From: Myceligenerans salitolerans
Lineage (GTDB): Bacteria > Actinomycetota > Actinomycetes > Actinomycetales > Cellulomonadaceae
Assembly (NCBI RefSeq): GCF_017349295.1
Contig: NZ_JAFMPK010000019.1
Location: 124,001-188,000 of the forward strand
Length of the DNA stretch: 64,000 nt
Direction of reading: 5' to 3'
Made by a program: the position numbers and the translations under genes
Notes under the pieces: model-generated
What the model saw: only the letters and a program-made list of their open reading frames with translations
Told to the model about the DNA's origin: nothing
Databases searched by the model: none
Shown here: one piece after another, positions 33,893 through 42,994 of the stretch
Layout: every line of letters begins with the position of its first letter
How positions within the stretch are numbered: position 1 is the first letter of the stretch

Positions 33893-35197
33893 TCAGCCCT
33901 TCACGTACGGCTGGCCGTTCGCGGCCGGCGGGCGCGAACGGCCCACCAGCCCGGCGACCGCGAACAGCGTGACCACGTACGGGACCATGAGCATGAACTG
34001 GCTCGGCACGGGCGACCCGACCACGCTCAGCACGTTCTGCAGGTTCGACGCGAAGCCGAACAGCAGGCCCGCCATGGCCGCCCGCACCGGGTCCCACTTC
34101 CCGAAGATCATCGCGGCCAGGGCGATGAAGCCCGCGCCCGCGGTCATGTTCAGGCCGAACTGGTCGACCGCGACGGTCGTGTAGAAGGCCCCGCCGAGGC
34201 CCGCGCACGCGCCCCCGATGAGCAGGGCCAGGTAGCGGGTGCGCTCCACGTTGATGCCGACGGTGTCCGCGGCCTTCGGGTGCTCGCCCACGGCCCGCAG
34301 CCGCAGGCCCCAGCGAGTGCGGTACAGCGCGAACCACACCCCGGCGACCACCAGGTACATCAGGTAGATCAGCGGAGCCTGGTCGAAGAGCACCGGCCCG
34401 ATCACGGGGATGTCGTTGAGCAGCGGGACGGTCCACGAGCCGAACCGCGGAGCGCTGTTCAGCGTCGCCGCGTTCGGGACGAGCACCTGCGAGTAGAAGA
34501 ACGACGTCAGCCCGAGGACCAGCACGTTCAGCACCACCCCGACGATGATCTGGTTGACCCGGTGCGTGACGGTGAACAGCGCGAGCACGAGGGCCACGAG
34601 CATGCCGGCCAGCACGGCGGCCAGGACGCCGGCGAACGGCGAGCCCGTGATCGAGCCGGCGACGGCGGCGGTGAAGGCCGCCGCGAGCATCTGCCCCTCG
34701 ATCGCGATGTTGATGACGCCGGACCGCTCGCCGATCACGCCGCTCAGCGAACCGTAGACGAGCGGCACCGCGCCCAGGAGCGATCCGGACAGCAGGCTCA
34801 CGATCGACAGGGTGCCGGAGCTCCCCGCGCCCGCCCAGGCGAGGAACCCGACGAGGAAGACGGCTCCGAACGCGGCGATCGCCCAGACCGACGTCCTCCG
34901 GTTCGCCAGCGTACGTACCACGGAGTACGCGGCGATCAGCGCCAGGACGACGAGGCATCCCCATGCCAGCGGCATCGCCGGGATCTCCAGCAGGGGGATC
35001 TGGAGTGCGTCGGCACCCCGCGACAGGGCGAACCTCGTCACGCCGTCGCGCGGGACGGCGACGAGCAGCAGGGCGAACAGGGCACCGACGATGATCAGGC
35101 CGTTCGCGGCCTTCCACCCCACGTGCACGCGGTGGCGCTTCTCGGTGTCCGACGGCGGCGTTCCGGGCGTGCCCTGGGCCTCGACTGCGGCGCTCAC
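33893..35197 (-). CDS. Nucleoside ABC transporter permease (second)
   Basis: 434-residue inner-membrane permease of the BMP-type nucleoside importer (branched-chain amino acid permease fold). About 10-11 hydrophobic segments are visible, including IIVGALFALLLVAV, and SGVINIAIEGQMLAAAFTAA, the conserved GVxNIAxEGQM motif of these permeases. An ERTRYLALLIGGACAGLGGA segment and MIFGKWDPV follow. GTG 35197 overlaps the previous permease stop by 4 bp (GTGA). The larger open frame to 35419 is a shadow. The partner permease is 35194-36531. Confidence 0.9.
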   Translation of the reverse strand: MSAAVEAQGTPGTPPSDTEKRHRVHVGWKAANGLIIVGALFALLLVAVPRDGVTRFALSRGADALQIPLLEIPAMPLAWGCLVVLALIAAYSVVRTLANRRTSVWAIAAFGAVFLVGFLAWAGAGSSGTLSIVSLLSGSLLGAVPLVYGSLSGVIGERSGVINIAIEGQMLAAAFTAAVAGSITGSPFAGVLAAVLAGMLVALVLALFTVTHRVNQIIVGVVLNVLVLGLTSFFYSQVLVPNAATLNSAPRFGSWTVPLLNDIPVIGPVLFDQAPLIYLMYLVVAGVWFALYRTRWGLRLRAVGEHPKAADTVGINVERTRYLALLIGGACAGLGGAFYTTVAVDQFGLNMTAGAGFIALAAMIFGKWDPVRAAMAGLLFGFASNLQNVLSVVGSPVPSQFMLMVPYVVTLFAVAGLVGRSRPPAANGQPYVKG

Positions 35198-36531
35198 GCT
35201 GCCTCCTCCTTGATCTTCCGGGCCTTTCGCGGCCGACGGCGACGTTCCGGATCGGGGAGCCGGAAGATGGCGCGAACCAGCGGCGGCGCCGCGATGAACA
35301 ACACGATCAGGGACTGCACCACGAGCACGATGTCGTTCGGCACACCTTCGGAGGCCTGCATCGCCGTACCACCGGCCTTGAACGCCCCGAACAGGATCCC
35401 GGCGGCCAGCACACCCCATGGGTTCGAGCCGCCCAGCAGGGCGACCGTGATCGCGTCGAAGCCGATCCCGGCGTCGATGTCACCGCCGAAACCGGTGGTG
35501 ACCTGGCCCAGCACCTGCGTCGCGCCGGCGATCCCCACCAGACCGCCGGCCACCAGCATGACCTTCACCGTGGTCCACGGGACATCGATACCGGCCACGC
35601 GCGCGGCGCGCGGGTTCTCACCCACGGCCCGGAACGCGAAGCCCTGCGAGGACCGGTTCAGCAGCCACCAGACGAAGACGACCGCGCCGAGCGCCAGCAC
35701 GAAGCCCCAGTGCAGGTTGTACCGCTCGCCGAGCAGCTCGGGCAGCTGGGCCGACTCCGGGGTGGGCGGTGTCTTCGGGTTGGCCGACCCGGGGGCCTGC
35801 AGCAGGCCGGGGGTCGCCAGGAAGTAGGCCACCAGGTAGAACGCGATCCAGTTGAGCATGATCGTGACGATGACCTCGTGCGCACCGGTGCGGGCCTTGA
35901 GCACGCCCGCGATCCCGGCCCACACGGCGCCTCCGGCGACACCGGCGACCACCGCGAGCAGCGTGTGCACGCCGACCGGCAGACCGGTCACGCCGAAGCC
36001 GACCCAGCCCGCCGCGGCGGCCGCGATGAGCATCTGCCCCTGACCACCGATGTTGAGCAGGCCGGCCCGGAACGCCAGCGCCACGCCGAGCCCGGCCGCG
36101 ATCAGCGGCGTCGCGTAGTTGAACGTCTCGGTGAGCGGCCGGATCTGCGCCGCGAAGCCGTCGGCGCGCGGGTTGAACACCGCACCGCGGAACAGCGCGG
36201 AGTACGCGCCACCGATCGCGTCGCCCAGCGCGACGAACGTGTCGGCGGGGCGTGCGAAGAAGTAGCCCGCGGCGGCGGTCACACGTTCGTCGGTGAACGC
36301 GATCATCACCGAGCCGACGAGCACGGCGAGCAGGATCGCACCGACCGCGACCGTCCATCGGTGGCTCATCGTCTGCTGCAGCGCGTGTGCGAGGCGGTCG
36401 GCGGTGTCGTCGGCCTTCTCCGGCCCGGCGGGGGCGCCCGACTCGCGTGCGACCTCCTGCTCCAGTTCCTCGGCCCGGCCCGGTTCGGTCTCCGGCCCGG
36501 GTCCCGGGTTGGGGTCCTTCTGGTGGCTCAC
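35194..36531 (-). CDS. Nucleoside ABC transporter permease (first)
   Basis: 445-residue permease of the same importer. The first ~55 residues are acidic and cytosolic ([20 protein letters not shown]), then come ~8-9 membrane helices. Conserved elements include [20 protein letters not shown] (the GxxNIGxEGQ-like motif), [37 protein letters not shown] (cytosolic coupling loop), and [19 protein letters not shown] 36531 overlaps the ATPase stop by 4 bp, so the four transporter genes and the two enzyme genes are translationally coupled. Confidence 0.9.
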   Translation of the reverse strand: MSHQKDPNPGPGPETEPGRAEELEQEVARESGAPAGPEKADDTADRLAHALQQTMSHRWTVAVGAILLAVLVGSVMIAFTDERVTAAAGYFFARPADTFVALGDAIGGAYSALFRGAVFNPRADGFAAQIRPLTETFNYATPLIAAGLGVALAFRAGLLNIGGQGQMLIAAAAAGWVGFGVTGLPVGVHTLLAVVAGVAGGAVWAGIAGVLKARTGAHEVIVTIMLNWIAFYLVAYFLATPGLLQAPGSANPKTPPTPESAQLPELLGERYNLHWGFVLALGAVVFVWWLLNRSSQGFAFRAVGENPRAARVAGIDVPWTTVKVMLVAGGLVGIAGATQVLGQVTTGFGGDIDAGIGFDAITVALLGGSNPWGVLAAGILFGAFKAGGTAMQASEGVPNDIVLVVQSLIVLFIAAPPLVRAIFRLPDPERRRRPRKARKIKEEAA

Positions 36532-38048
36532 GCGGCCTCTCCTCCGTGCTCGACCGGCGGGATCCCCGCCATCATCAGTCCGAGGGTGTCGCGCGGCGTC
36601 GTCGACGGCACGATCCCCACCACCCGTCCGCGGTACATGACCATGATCCGGTCCGCCAGCGCGGCCGCCTCGTCCAGCTCCGTGGAGACCACGACCACGG
36701 GCACACCGGCGTCGCGTGTGGCCACGATCTGCTTGTGGATGAACTCGATCGAGCCGACGTCGACACCACGCGTCGGCTGCGCCGCCACGAACAGCCGCAG
36801 GTCGCGCTTCAGCTCGCGGGCGAGCACGACCTTCTGCTGGTTGCCCCCCGACAGCCTGCCCACCGGGGTGTCGATCCCGAGCGTCCGGACGTCGTACTCG
36901 GCGACCGCGTCCCGGGCGAACTCGTCGCGATAGGCCAGCTGCAGCGAGCCGGACCGGACGAAGGGAGGCCCGTCGGAACGGTCCAGCATGAGGTTCTCGG
37001 CGATGGTGAACTCCCCCACCAGGCCGTCGTGCGTACGGTCCTCCGGCACGAAGCCGACGCCCCGGTCCAGCACCTGGCGCACGCTCAGCCCCGTGAGCTC
37101 CTGCCCGTCGAGCGTGACGCTCCCGGACACGTCGTCCTGCAGGCCCAGCAACGCCTCGGTGAGCTCGGTCTGCCCGTTGCCCTGCACGCCCGCGACGACG
37201 AGGACCTCGCCGCCGCGCACCTCGAACGACACGTCGTCGACCACCACGGTTCCGGCCTCGTCGACGACCTGCAGCCCGCTGACCCGCAGCAGGCCCTCGG
37301 AGTACCGGGGCTCCTCCTTGTGCACGGTCAGCTCGACGGCGCGTCCCACCATGAGTGAGGCGAGCTCGGCGTCGGACGCCGTCGGGCTCGCCTCACCGAC
37401 CACCTTGCCGTGCCGCACCACGGTGATGCGGTCCGCCACCTCGCGGACCTCGCGCAGCTTGTGGGTGATGAACACGATCGCGGCGCCGGAGTCACGCAGC
37501 TGGCGCATGATCGCCATGAGCTCGTCGGTCTCCTGCGGCGTGAGGACCGCCGTCGGCTCGTCGAAGACGAGGACGTCCGCGTTGCGCGACAGGGCCTTGA
37601 TGATCTCGACCCGCTGCTGCACGCCCACCGGCAGGTCCTCGATCAGGGCGTCCGGGTCGACGTGGAAGCCGAACCGCTCCGAGATCTCCCGCACCTGCGC
37701 CCGCGCCGACTCGACGTCGAGCACGCCGCCGCGGCCCGGCTCGTGGCCGAGCATCACGTTCTCGGCCACGCTGAACACCGGCACCAGCATGAAGTGCTGG
37801 TGCACCATGCCGATGCCCGCCGCCATGGCGTCGCCCGGGCCGGAGAAGTGCTGGACCTCGCCGTCCAGCAGGATCTCGCCCTCGTCGGCCTCGTACAGCC
37901 CGTACAGCACGTTCATCAGCGTCGACTTGCCCGCACCGTTCTCACCGAGCAGGCAGTGGATCTCACCCGGTTCGACCGTCAGGTCGATGTGGTCGTTGGC
38001 GACCAGCGCACCGAAGCGCTTCGTGATACCCCGCAGCTCCAGCCGCAT
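36528..38048 (-). CDS. Nucleoside ABC transporter ATP-binding protein (two domains)
   Basis: 506-residue ATPase with two ABC domains, as in BMP-type (RnsB/NupA-like) and monosaccharide importers. Domain 1: [12 protein letters not shown] (Walker A), [14 protein letters not shown] (signature), [11 protein letters not shown] (Walker B). Domain 2 has a degenerate Walker [14 protein letters not shown], but an intact signature [18 protein letters not shown] 38048 has AGAGGA at 6 nt; the 63 codons open upstream are intergenic. It lies 154 nt downstream of the binding-protein stop, with a hairpin in the gap. Confidence 0.93.
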   Translation of the reverse strand: MRLELRGITKRFGALVANDHIDLTVEPGEIHCLLGENGAGKSTLMNVLYGLYEADEGEILLDGEVQHFSGPGDAMAAGIGMVHQHFMLVPVFSVAENVMLGHEPGRGGVLDVESARAQVREISERFGFHVDPDALIEDLPVGVQQRVEIIKALSRNADVLVFDEPTAVLTPQETDELMAIMRQLRDSGAAIVFITHKLREVREVADRITVVRHGKVVGEASPTASDAELASLMVGRAVELTVHKEEPRYSEGLLRVSGLQVVDEAGTVVVDDVSFEVRGGEVLVVAGVQGNGQTELTEALLGLQDDVSGSVTLDGQELTGLSVRQVLDRGVGFVPEDRTHDGLVGEFTIAENLMLDRSDGPPFVRSGSLQLAYRDEFARDAVAEYDVRTLGIDTPVGRLSGGNQQKVVLARELKRDLRLFVAAQPTRGVDVGSIEFIHKQIVATRDAGVPVVVVSTELDEAAALADRIMVMYRGRVVGIVPSTTPRDTLGLMMAGIPPVEHGGEAA

Positions 38049-38156
38049 GTCGTTCCTCTCCGCAGCACCGCTGCACTCTCTCCTGCCGCTCGTCGGGCTC
38101 CGCCCGGGCACGTCGTCGTGCCGGAGCGGAGCCGCTGCCCGTCCCATTGACGCACT

Positions 38157-38191
38157 CCGGGGCCGCGAGCGGCAAACGCGCGCGGCCCCGG
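38157..38191 (-). terminator. 11-bp hairpin between bmpA and ATPase gene
   Basis: CCGGGGCCGCG and complement with a 13-nt loop, 12-46 nt after the bmpA stop. It probably stops most transcripts or protects bmpA mRNA, so the binding protein is made in excess. Confidence 0.55.
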
Positions 38192-38202
38192 GATACGAAG
38201 CG

Positions 38203-39279
38203 TCACTCGGCGAGGTAGGAGTCCACCTCGATCTCACCGCCGATGATCGACTCCCGCAGCGAGTCGACCTCGGCCATCAGCGTCGGGTCGACCTCACCCT
38301 CGAAGTTGTGCAGCGGGGCGAGGCCCACGCCCTCGTTCTCGAGCGTGCCGATGTACGGCGTCGGGTCGAACGAGCCGTCGGCCGCCTGCTGCACGGCCTG
38401 CGACGTGGAGACGTCCATGCCCTTGAGGATGGAGGTCAGCACGAGGTCCTGGGTGGCCGGGTCCGTCTCGTACAGGTCGGCGTCCACACCGATCAGCGCG
38501 ACGTCCTTGCCCGAGTCCTGGATCGCGTTGATCGCGGACTGGTAGATGGGACCGCCGACCGGCAGGAGCACGTCGACGTTCTGGTCGATGATGTTCGTCG
38601 CCGTGTTCTTCGCGGTGTTGTCCGCCGTGAAGCCGCCCGTGAACGAGCCGGTCTCACCGTCCCAGCCGACCACCTCGACGTCGGCGTCCTTGACCTCGTT
38701 GTAGTGGTCGACCCCCTGTTTGAAGCCGTCCATGAAGATCGTCACGGTCGGGAACTCCATGCCGCCGAACGTGCCGACCTTGCCGGTCTCCGAGTAGCCC
38801 GCGGCCAGGTAGCCGGCGAGGAACGCCGCCTCGGCCGTGTTGTACAGCAGGGGCTTGATGTTCTCGGCGTCCGTCTCGCCGTCCCCGTCGGCGTCCGCCG
38901 GGTCGTCGATGAGGATGTAGTTGATCTCGGGGTTCGCGGTGGCGGACTCGATCGTGGCCGCCGACAGCGCGAAGCCGACGGTCACGATGGCGTCGCAGCC
39001 CTCGTCGACCAGCGACTGGACGTTGCCCTGGTACTCGGTCTCGGAGTTGGACTCGACCTGCCGGACCTCCGCGCCGATCGCCGTGGCCGCGGCCTGCACG
39101 CCCTCGTAGCTGAGCTGGTTGAAGCTCTTGTCGTCGAATCCGCCCTCGTCGGAGACGATGCAGGGCAGGAAGTCACTGGTGGCCTCGTTGCCGCCGGACT
39201 CCTCGGGGGCGGCCCCACAAGCCGAGAGTGCGAGTGCCGCAGCACCGGTCAGCGCGGTGAGCGCTACAGCCTTCTTCAC
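38203..39279 (-). CDS. bmpA: BMP-family nucleoside-binding lipoprotein
   Basis: 358-residue substrate-binding lipoprotein (basic membrane protein/PnrA-like family) that captures purine or pyrimidine nucleosides outside the membrane. The signal peptide [20 protein letters not shown] ends in the lipobox LSAC. Family motifs: [41 protein letters not shown], and [22 protein letters not shown] 39279 has GAGGAG at 7 nt, and the lipobox confirms the start; the ORF is open to 39348. It is the first gene of the importer operon. Confidence 0.93.
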   Translation of the reverse strand: MKKAVALTALTGAAALALSACGAAPEESGGNEATSDFLPCIVSDEGGFDDKSFNQLSYEGVQAAATAIGAEVRQVESNSETEYQGNVQSLVDEGCDAIVTVGFALSAATIESATANPEINYILIDDPADADGDGETDAENIKPLLYNTAEAAFLAGYLAAGYSETGKVGTFGGMEFPTVTIFMDGFKQGVDHYNEVKDADVEVVGWDGETGSFTGGFTADNTAKNTATNIIDQNVDVLLPVGGPIYQSAINAIQDSGKDVALIGVDADLYETDPATQDLVLTSILKGMDVSTSQAVQQAADGSFDPTPYIGTLENEGVGLAPLHNFEGEVDPTLMAEVDSLRESIIGGEIEVDSYLAE

Positions 39280-39452
39280 CTGTTGCTCCTCGATGGGTTC
39301 TTTGAGGGCCTCGGTCAGGCCCAGCAATGCATCGAGATTATCCAGCACCTGAGACGATCCGCGTATCGAGCCGGTGACGACGACAAGTCGTTACCGAAGC
39401 GTCACCGGAACCCGGTGGTATGTGTGCGCCCCGTCACCCTCGGCCGCCCGGT

Positions 39453-40697
39453 TCAGCGGGCGGCGTACTGGGCGAGCATCCGGACCCCGACGCCGATCGC
39501 GCGCTCGTCCACGACGAGGTCGCCCTGGTGGATGTCGTACGTCCGGCCGCCGGGGGTCCGCGTGCCGAGCCGCGCCATCGTGCCGCGCACCTTCGTCAGG
39601 TACCACCCGAAGTCCTCGCCGCCCATCGACTGCTCGGTCAGGACGATGGCGTCCGCGCCGATGGTCTCCCGGATCGCCTCCTCGAGGGCGGTGGTCTCGG
39701 CGGCGTCGTTGTCGACGGGAGGAACACCGCGCGTGTGGTGCACGGTCACCTCGACGTCGTACGGCTTGACCACCTGCTCGACGACGTCGCGCACCAGGTC
39801 GCCGGCGTTCTCCCAGGCCGCCACGTCGAGACAGCGCAACGTGCCCTTCACCGTCCCGACGGACGGGATGACGTTGGGCATGCTGCCCGCCTGCACCGTG
39901 CCCCACGTGAGGTTGACGCCCGACCGGGGGTCGAGGCGCCGCCCGAGCGCGGCGGGGACCTGGGTGATCACCTGGCCGAGTGCGAACACCACGTCACCGG
40001 TCAGGTGCGGGCGTGAGGTGTGCCCGCCGGGCGACGAGACGGTGACCGAGACGGCGTCGGCGGCCGAGGTGATGGAGCCGATCCGCGTGCCGATGGTGCC
40101 GACGTCGATCTTCGGGTCGCAGTGCACCGCCGCGATGCGCTCCACGTCGTCGAGCTCCGAGGTGCCCAGGATGTCGAGCGCGCCGCCCGGCATGACCTCC
40201 TCGGCGGGCTGGAAGAACAGCCGCACGCCGCGGGACAGCAGCCCTTCCGACGCGAGCCGGGCGAGCACCAGGCCGGCGCCCAGGACGGTCGTGGTGTGGA
40301 CGTCGTGACCGCAGGCGTGCGCGACGCCGGGCGCCGTGGAGGCGAACTCGACCCCGCTGGTGTCCTGCAGCGGCAGCGCGTCGAGATCGGCACGCAGACC
40401 CGTGCGAGGGCCGTCGGCGGGACCGATGTCGCACACCAGGCCGGTGCCCTCCAGCAGCCGCGGGCTCAGCCCCGCGGCGCGCAGCCGGTCCGCCACGGCC
40501 GCCGTCGTCCGCGTCTCACGGCGCGAGAGCTCCGGGTGGGCGTGCACGTCCCGCCGGAACGCGATCAGCTCGCTCTCCAGCTCCTGCGCGAGCTCGGTCA
40601 CGCGTTGCGCGACGAGCGCGCCCGTCACCCGGGTCGGGGCGGTCGAAACGATCTGATCCAGCTCTGCGACGCTCACGGCGGGTTGGGTCGATGTCAC
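39453..40697 (-). CDS. M20 family amidohydrolase
   Basis: 414-residue M20D-type metallopeptidase/amidohydrolase (amiA/HipO-like) that likely removes N-acyl groups from amino acids or related amides. Visible: RRDVHAHPELSRRE, GLRADLDALPLQDTSG, HACGHDVHTTTVLGAG (metal Cys/His ligands), FQPAEEVMPGGALD (catalytic Glu pair), and TEQSMGGEDFGWYL near the C-terminus. GTG 40697 has TACAGT 7 nt upstream on the coding strand; the longer frame to 40778 is unsupported. In mycobacteria amiA1/amiB1 lie near PNP as well. Substrate unknown. Confidence 0.85.
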   Translation of the reverse strand: MTSTQPAVSVAELDQIVSTAPTRVTGALVAQRVTELAQELESELIAFRRDVHAHPELSRRETRTTAAVADRLRAAGLSPRLLEGTGLVCDIGPADGPRTGLRADLDALPLQDTSGVEFASTAPGVAHACGHDVHTTTVLGAGLVLARLASEGLLSRGVRLFFQPAEEVMPGGALDILGTSELDDVERIAAVHCDPKIDVGTIGTRIGSITSAADAVSVTVSSPGGHTSRPHLTGDVVFALGQVITQVPAALGRRLDPRSGVNLTWGTVQAGSMPNVIPSVGTVKGTLRCLDVAAWENAGDLVRDVVEQVVKPYDVEVTVHHTRGVPPVDNDAAETTALEEAIRETIGADAIVLTEQSMGGEDFGWYLTKVRGTMARLGTRTPGGRTYDIHQGDLVVDERAIGVGVRMLAQYAAR

Positions 40698-40704
40698 CCG
40701 CCCC

Positions 40705-40710
40705 ACTGTA
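40705..40710 (-). promoter_or_regulatory. Leaderless -10 box TACAGT
   Basis: TACAGT on the minus strand, 7 nt before the GTG at 40697. Confidence 0.5.
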
Positions 40711-40739
40711 ACGGGGGTCACACCCTCCCGCGCTCGCTC

Positions 40740-40756
40740 GTCCCATGATGTGGGAC
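40740..40756 (-). terminator. Small hairpin after manC
   Basis: GTCCCA-TGATG-TGGGAC, 28 nt after the manC stop. A weak candidate: short stem and no T-tract. Confidence 0.25.
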
Positions 40757-40783
40757 CGCCATGTGGACCGGACGCCACGGCTG

Positions 40784-41941
40784 CTACAGGAGCTCGTCCA
40801 GGTCACGGGCGCGGGCCGCGTCGACGACCTGCTTGACCTGCTGCGCGCGGGCGCGGGTCGTGACCAGCAGGGCGTCGGGGGTGTCCACGACCACCACGTC
40901 GTCGAGGCCCAGCACACTCACCAGACGGCCGCTCGCCGGGACCACCACCGACCCGGCGCTGTCGATCCGGAGCACGTCGCCCGTGTCGCCGAGCACCTTG
41001 GAGCCCTCGTCGTCGTCCGACGGCAGCAGGGCGGCGAGAGAGTTGAAGTCGCCGACGTCGTCCCAGCCGAACGTCCCGGGGACCACGGCGACGCCGCCGG
41101 CGTCGGCCACCGGTTCGGCGATGGCATGGTCGATGGCGATCTTCTCCAGCCCGGGCCAGACGTCCGCCAGGACGCGGTCCCGGTCGCCGGTGTCCCAGGC
41201 CTTGGCGATGGTGCGCAGGCCGTCGTGCAGCTCGGGTCGCTGCTCGGCGAGGTGGCCCAGCAGCACGGACGTCCGCACGACGAACATCCCCGCGTTCCAC
41301 CGGTACTCGCCGGAGGCGATGTACTCGCGCGCCGTCGCGGCGTCCGGCTTCTCCGTGAAACCGCGCACGTGCTGCGCGCTGGGTGCGCCGTCGACGCCGA
41401 GGGTGCCGTCCGAGCGGATGTAGCCGAACGCGACGGAGGGCCGCGAGGCGGCGATCCCGATGGTGGCGACGTAACCGGCCCGGGCCGCGGCGACGGCCTC
41501 ACGGACCGCGCTCTCGAAGGCGGGCTGTCCCGAGATCACGTGGTCCGCGGCGAAGGACCCGATCACGACGTCGCCGTGGCGCTCGGCCAGGACGGCGGCG
41601 GCCAGGCCGATCGCGGCCATCGAGTCGCGTGGTGAGGGCTCCGCGAGGACGTTCTGCTCGTCCAGGCCGGGCAGCTGCGCGCGGCATGCGGCCACGTGGT
41701 GGGTACCGGTGACCAGCATGATCCCGTCGGCACCGGTCAGCGGGCTCAGGCGGTCGACCGTGGCCTGCAGGAGCGTGCGGCCGGACCCGGTGAGGTCGTG
41801 CAGGAACTTCGGGGCCCTCCTGCGGGACAAGGGCCAGAGCCGGGTTCCCGCCCCGCCCGCGGGGATCACGGCGTGGAATCCTTCGACGGGTCCGACGGCG
41901 GTCTCGGCGGCGGCACTGCTGGTGCCCGCGGGATTGCTCAT
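40784..41941 (-). CDS. manC: Mannose-1-phosphate guanylyltransferase
   Basis: Makes GDP-mannose from GTP and mannose-1-phosphate for lipoglycans and other mannosylated polymers. 385 residues, the single-domain type without the isomerase domain. Visible: VIPAGGAGTRLWPLSRRRAPK (nucleotide signature, near residue 20), VTGTHHVAACRAQLPGL, NVLAEPSPRDSMAAIGLA, FAADHVISG, and GFTEKPDAATAREYI. WNAGMFVVRTSVLLGHL and PGTFGWDDVGDFNSL are typical of GDP-mannose pyrophosphorylases. ATG 41941 has TATGCT 7 nt upstream. It is divergent from sdhC. Confidence 0.92.
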   Translation of the reverse strand: MSNPAGTSSAAAETAVGPVEGFHAVIPAGGAGTRLWPLSRRRAPKFLHDLTGSGRTLLQATVDRLSPLTGADGIMLVTGTHHVAACRAQLPGLDEQNVLAEPSPRDSMAAIGLAAAVLAERHGDVVIGSFAADHVISGQPAFESAVREAVAAARAGYVATIGIAASRPSVAFGYIRSDGTLGVDGAPSAQHVRGFTEKPDAATAREYIASGEYRWNAGMFVVRTSVLLGHLAEQRPELHDGLRTIAKAWDTGDRDRVLADVWPGLEKIAIDHAIAEPVADAGGVAVVPGTFGWDDVGDFNSLAALLPSDDDEGSKVLGDTGDVLRIDSAGSVVVPASGRLVSVLGLDDVVVVDTPDALLVTTRARAQQVKQVVDAARARDLDELL

Positions 41942-41948
41942 GGGAAGC

Positions 41949-41954
41949 AGCATA
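41949..41954 (-). promoter_or_regulatory. Leaderless -10 box TATGCT (manC)
   Basis: TATGCT on the minus strand, 7 nt before the ATG at 41941. Confidence 0.5.
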
Positions 41955-41985
41955 GTGACGTGGGTTCGGGAGGCGACATCTCCTC

Positions 41986-42001
41986 TGTGCGATCAATCAC
42001 A
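41986..42001. promoter_or_regulatory. Crp/GlxR-like site TGTGC-N6-TCACA
   Basis: TGTGCGATCAATCACA matches the Crp consensus TGTGA-N6-TCACA at 9 of 10 core bases. It lies between manC and sdhC, about 80 bp upstream of the likely sdhC start of transcription and about 50 bp from that of manC. GlxR, the corynebacterial Crp, is reported to control sdh genes. The adenylate cyclase in this window could make the ligand. Confidence 0.55.
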
Positions 42002-42062
42002 AATCGACCATCTCACGTGCCGGAACCACATCTCTCGGACGATCGATGCGACCGGGTGTCAC

Positions 42063-42068
42063 TACAGT
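42063..42068 (+). promoter_or_regulatory. -10 box TACAGT (sdhC operon)
   Basis: TACAGT, 51 nt upstream of the sdhC GTG. With the strong AGGAGG ribosome site it predicts a leadered mRNA. No good -35 was recognised. Confidence 0.35.
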
Positions 42069-42119
42069 GGGAGACGCCTGCCTCATACGTTCACCGGAAA
42101 GCCATAGGAGGCTCCCGAA

Positions 42120-42500
42120 GTGCCCACCGCACAAGGCGGCACGCTCTATCGCGGCCGCGAAGGCATGTGGTCCTGGGTCGCGCACCGCGTGACCGGATTC
42201 GCGATCTTCTTCTTCCTGCTCGTCCACGTCACGGACACAGCGCTGGTACGCGTGTCGCCTGAGGCCTACAACGCAGTGATCGGCACGTACCAGACGCCGA
42301 TCATGGGACTCGGCGAGGTGGGCCTCGTGGCCGCGATCGTCTTCCACGCGTTCAACGGCATCCGGATCATGCTCGTGGACTTCCTCGCCAACGGCCCCCG
42401 TTACCAGCGGGTGATGCTCTGGATCGTCCTCGGGCTCTTCGTCGTGACGATGGCGGGTTTCCTGCCGCGTCACCTCATGAACGTCTTCGGAGGCCACTGA
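42120..42500 (+). CDS. sdhC: Succinate dehydrogenase cytochrome b556 subunit
   Basis: Membrane anchor of complex II; holds heme b and part of the quinone site. 126 residues with three helices: VTGFAIFFFLLVHVTDTALV, LVAAIVFHAFNGIRIMLVDF with a His that should ligate heme, and RVMLWIVLGLFVVTMAGFL. SWVAHRVTG near residue 20 is the family motif. GTG 42120 has AGGAGG about 8 nt upstream, one of the strongest ribosome sites here. Its stop overlaps the sdhD start by 1 nt (TGATG). Confidence 0.9.
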   Translation: MPTAQGGTLYRGREGMWSWVAHRVTGFAIFFFLLVHVTDTALVRVSPEAYNAVIGTYQTPIMGLGEVGLVAAIVFHAFNGIRIMLVDFLANGPRYQRVMLWIVLGLFVVTMAGFLPRHLMNVFGGH

Positions 42501-42985
42501 TGACCAGCGCGACCCACGGAACCCCCGCGGTGGCCGAGCAGGTGGGCACGCTCGACGCGCCTCGCTCCCCCTACATGCGCAAGAAGACGACGCGCGGCAA
42601 CTACGAGCTGTACTCCTGGGTGTTCATGCGGGCGTCCGGCGTGGTGCTCGTGGTGCTGGTGTTCGGGCACCTGTTCGTGAACCTCATGGTCGGCGAGGGT
42701 GTGAAGGCGATCGACTTCGCGTTCGTCGGTGGCAAGTGGTCGAGCCCGTTCTGGCAGATCTGGGACCTGCTGATGCTCTGGCTCGCGATGATCCACGGCA
42801 CGAACGGCCTGCGTACGATCATCAACGACTACGCGGAGCGCGACGTGACGCGCGGCGTCCTCAAGGGGCTGCTGTACCTGGCCTTCACGATCGTGGTGGT
42901 GCTCGGCACGCTCGTCATCTTCACGTTCGAACCGTGCCCCGTGGGCGCGGACCCCGAGTTGCTCGCCTCGTTCTGCACCGCCTAG
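42500..42985 (+). CDS. sdhD: Succinate dehydrogenase membrane anchor subunit
   Basis: Second membrane anchor of complex II, 161 residues, with three helices after a ~35-residue cytosolic N-terminus. Visible: GVVLVVLVFGHLFVNLMVG with a His, WDLLMLWLAMIHGTNGLRTI with the conserved His that may ligate heme or face the quinone, and LLYLAFTIVVVLGTLVIFTF. It is translationally coupled to sdhC (1-nt overlap). sdhA starts 9 nt after its stop. Confidence 0.88.
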   Translation: MTSATHGTPAVAEQVGTLDAPRSPYMRKKTTRGNYELYSWVFMRASGVVLVVLVFGHLFVNLMVGEGVKAIDFAFVGGKWSSPFWQIWDLLMLWLAMIHGTNGLRTIINDYAERDVTRGVLKGLLYLAFTIVVVLGTLVIFTFEPCPVGADPELLASFCTA

Positions 42986-42994
42986 GAGAGAGTC

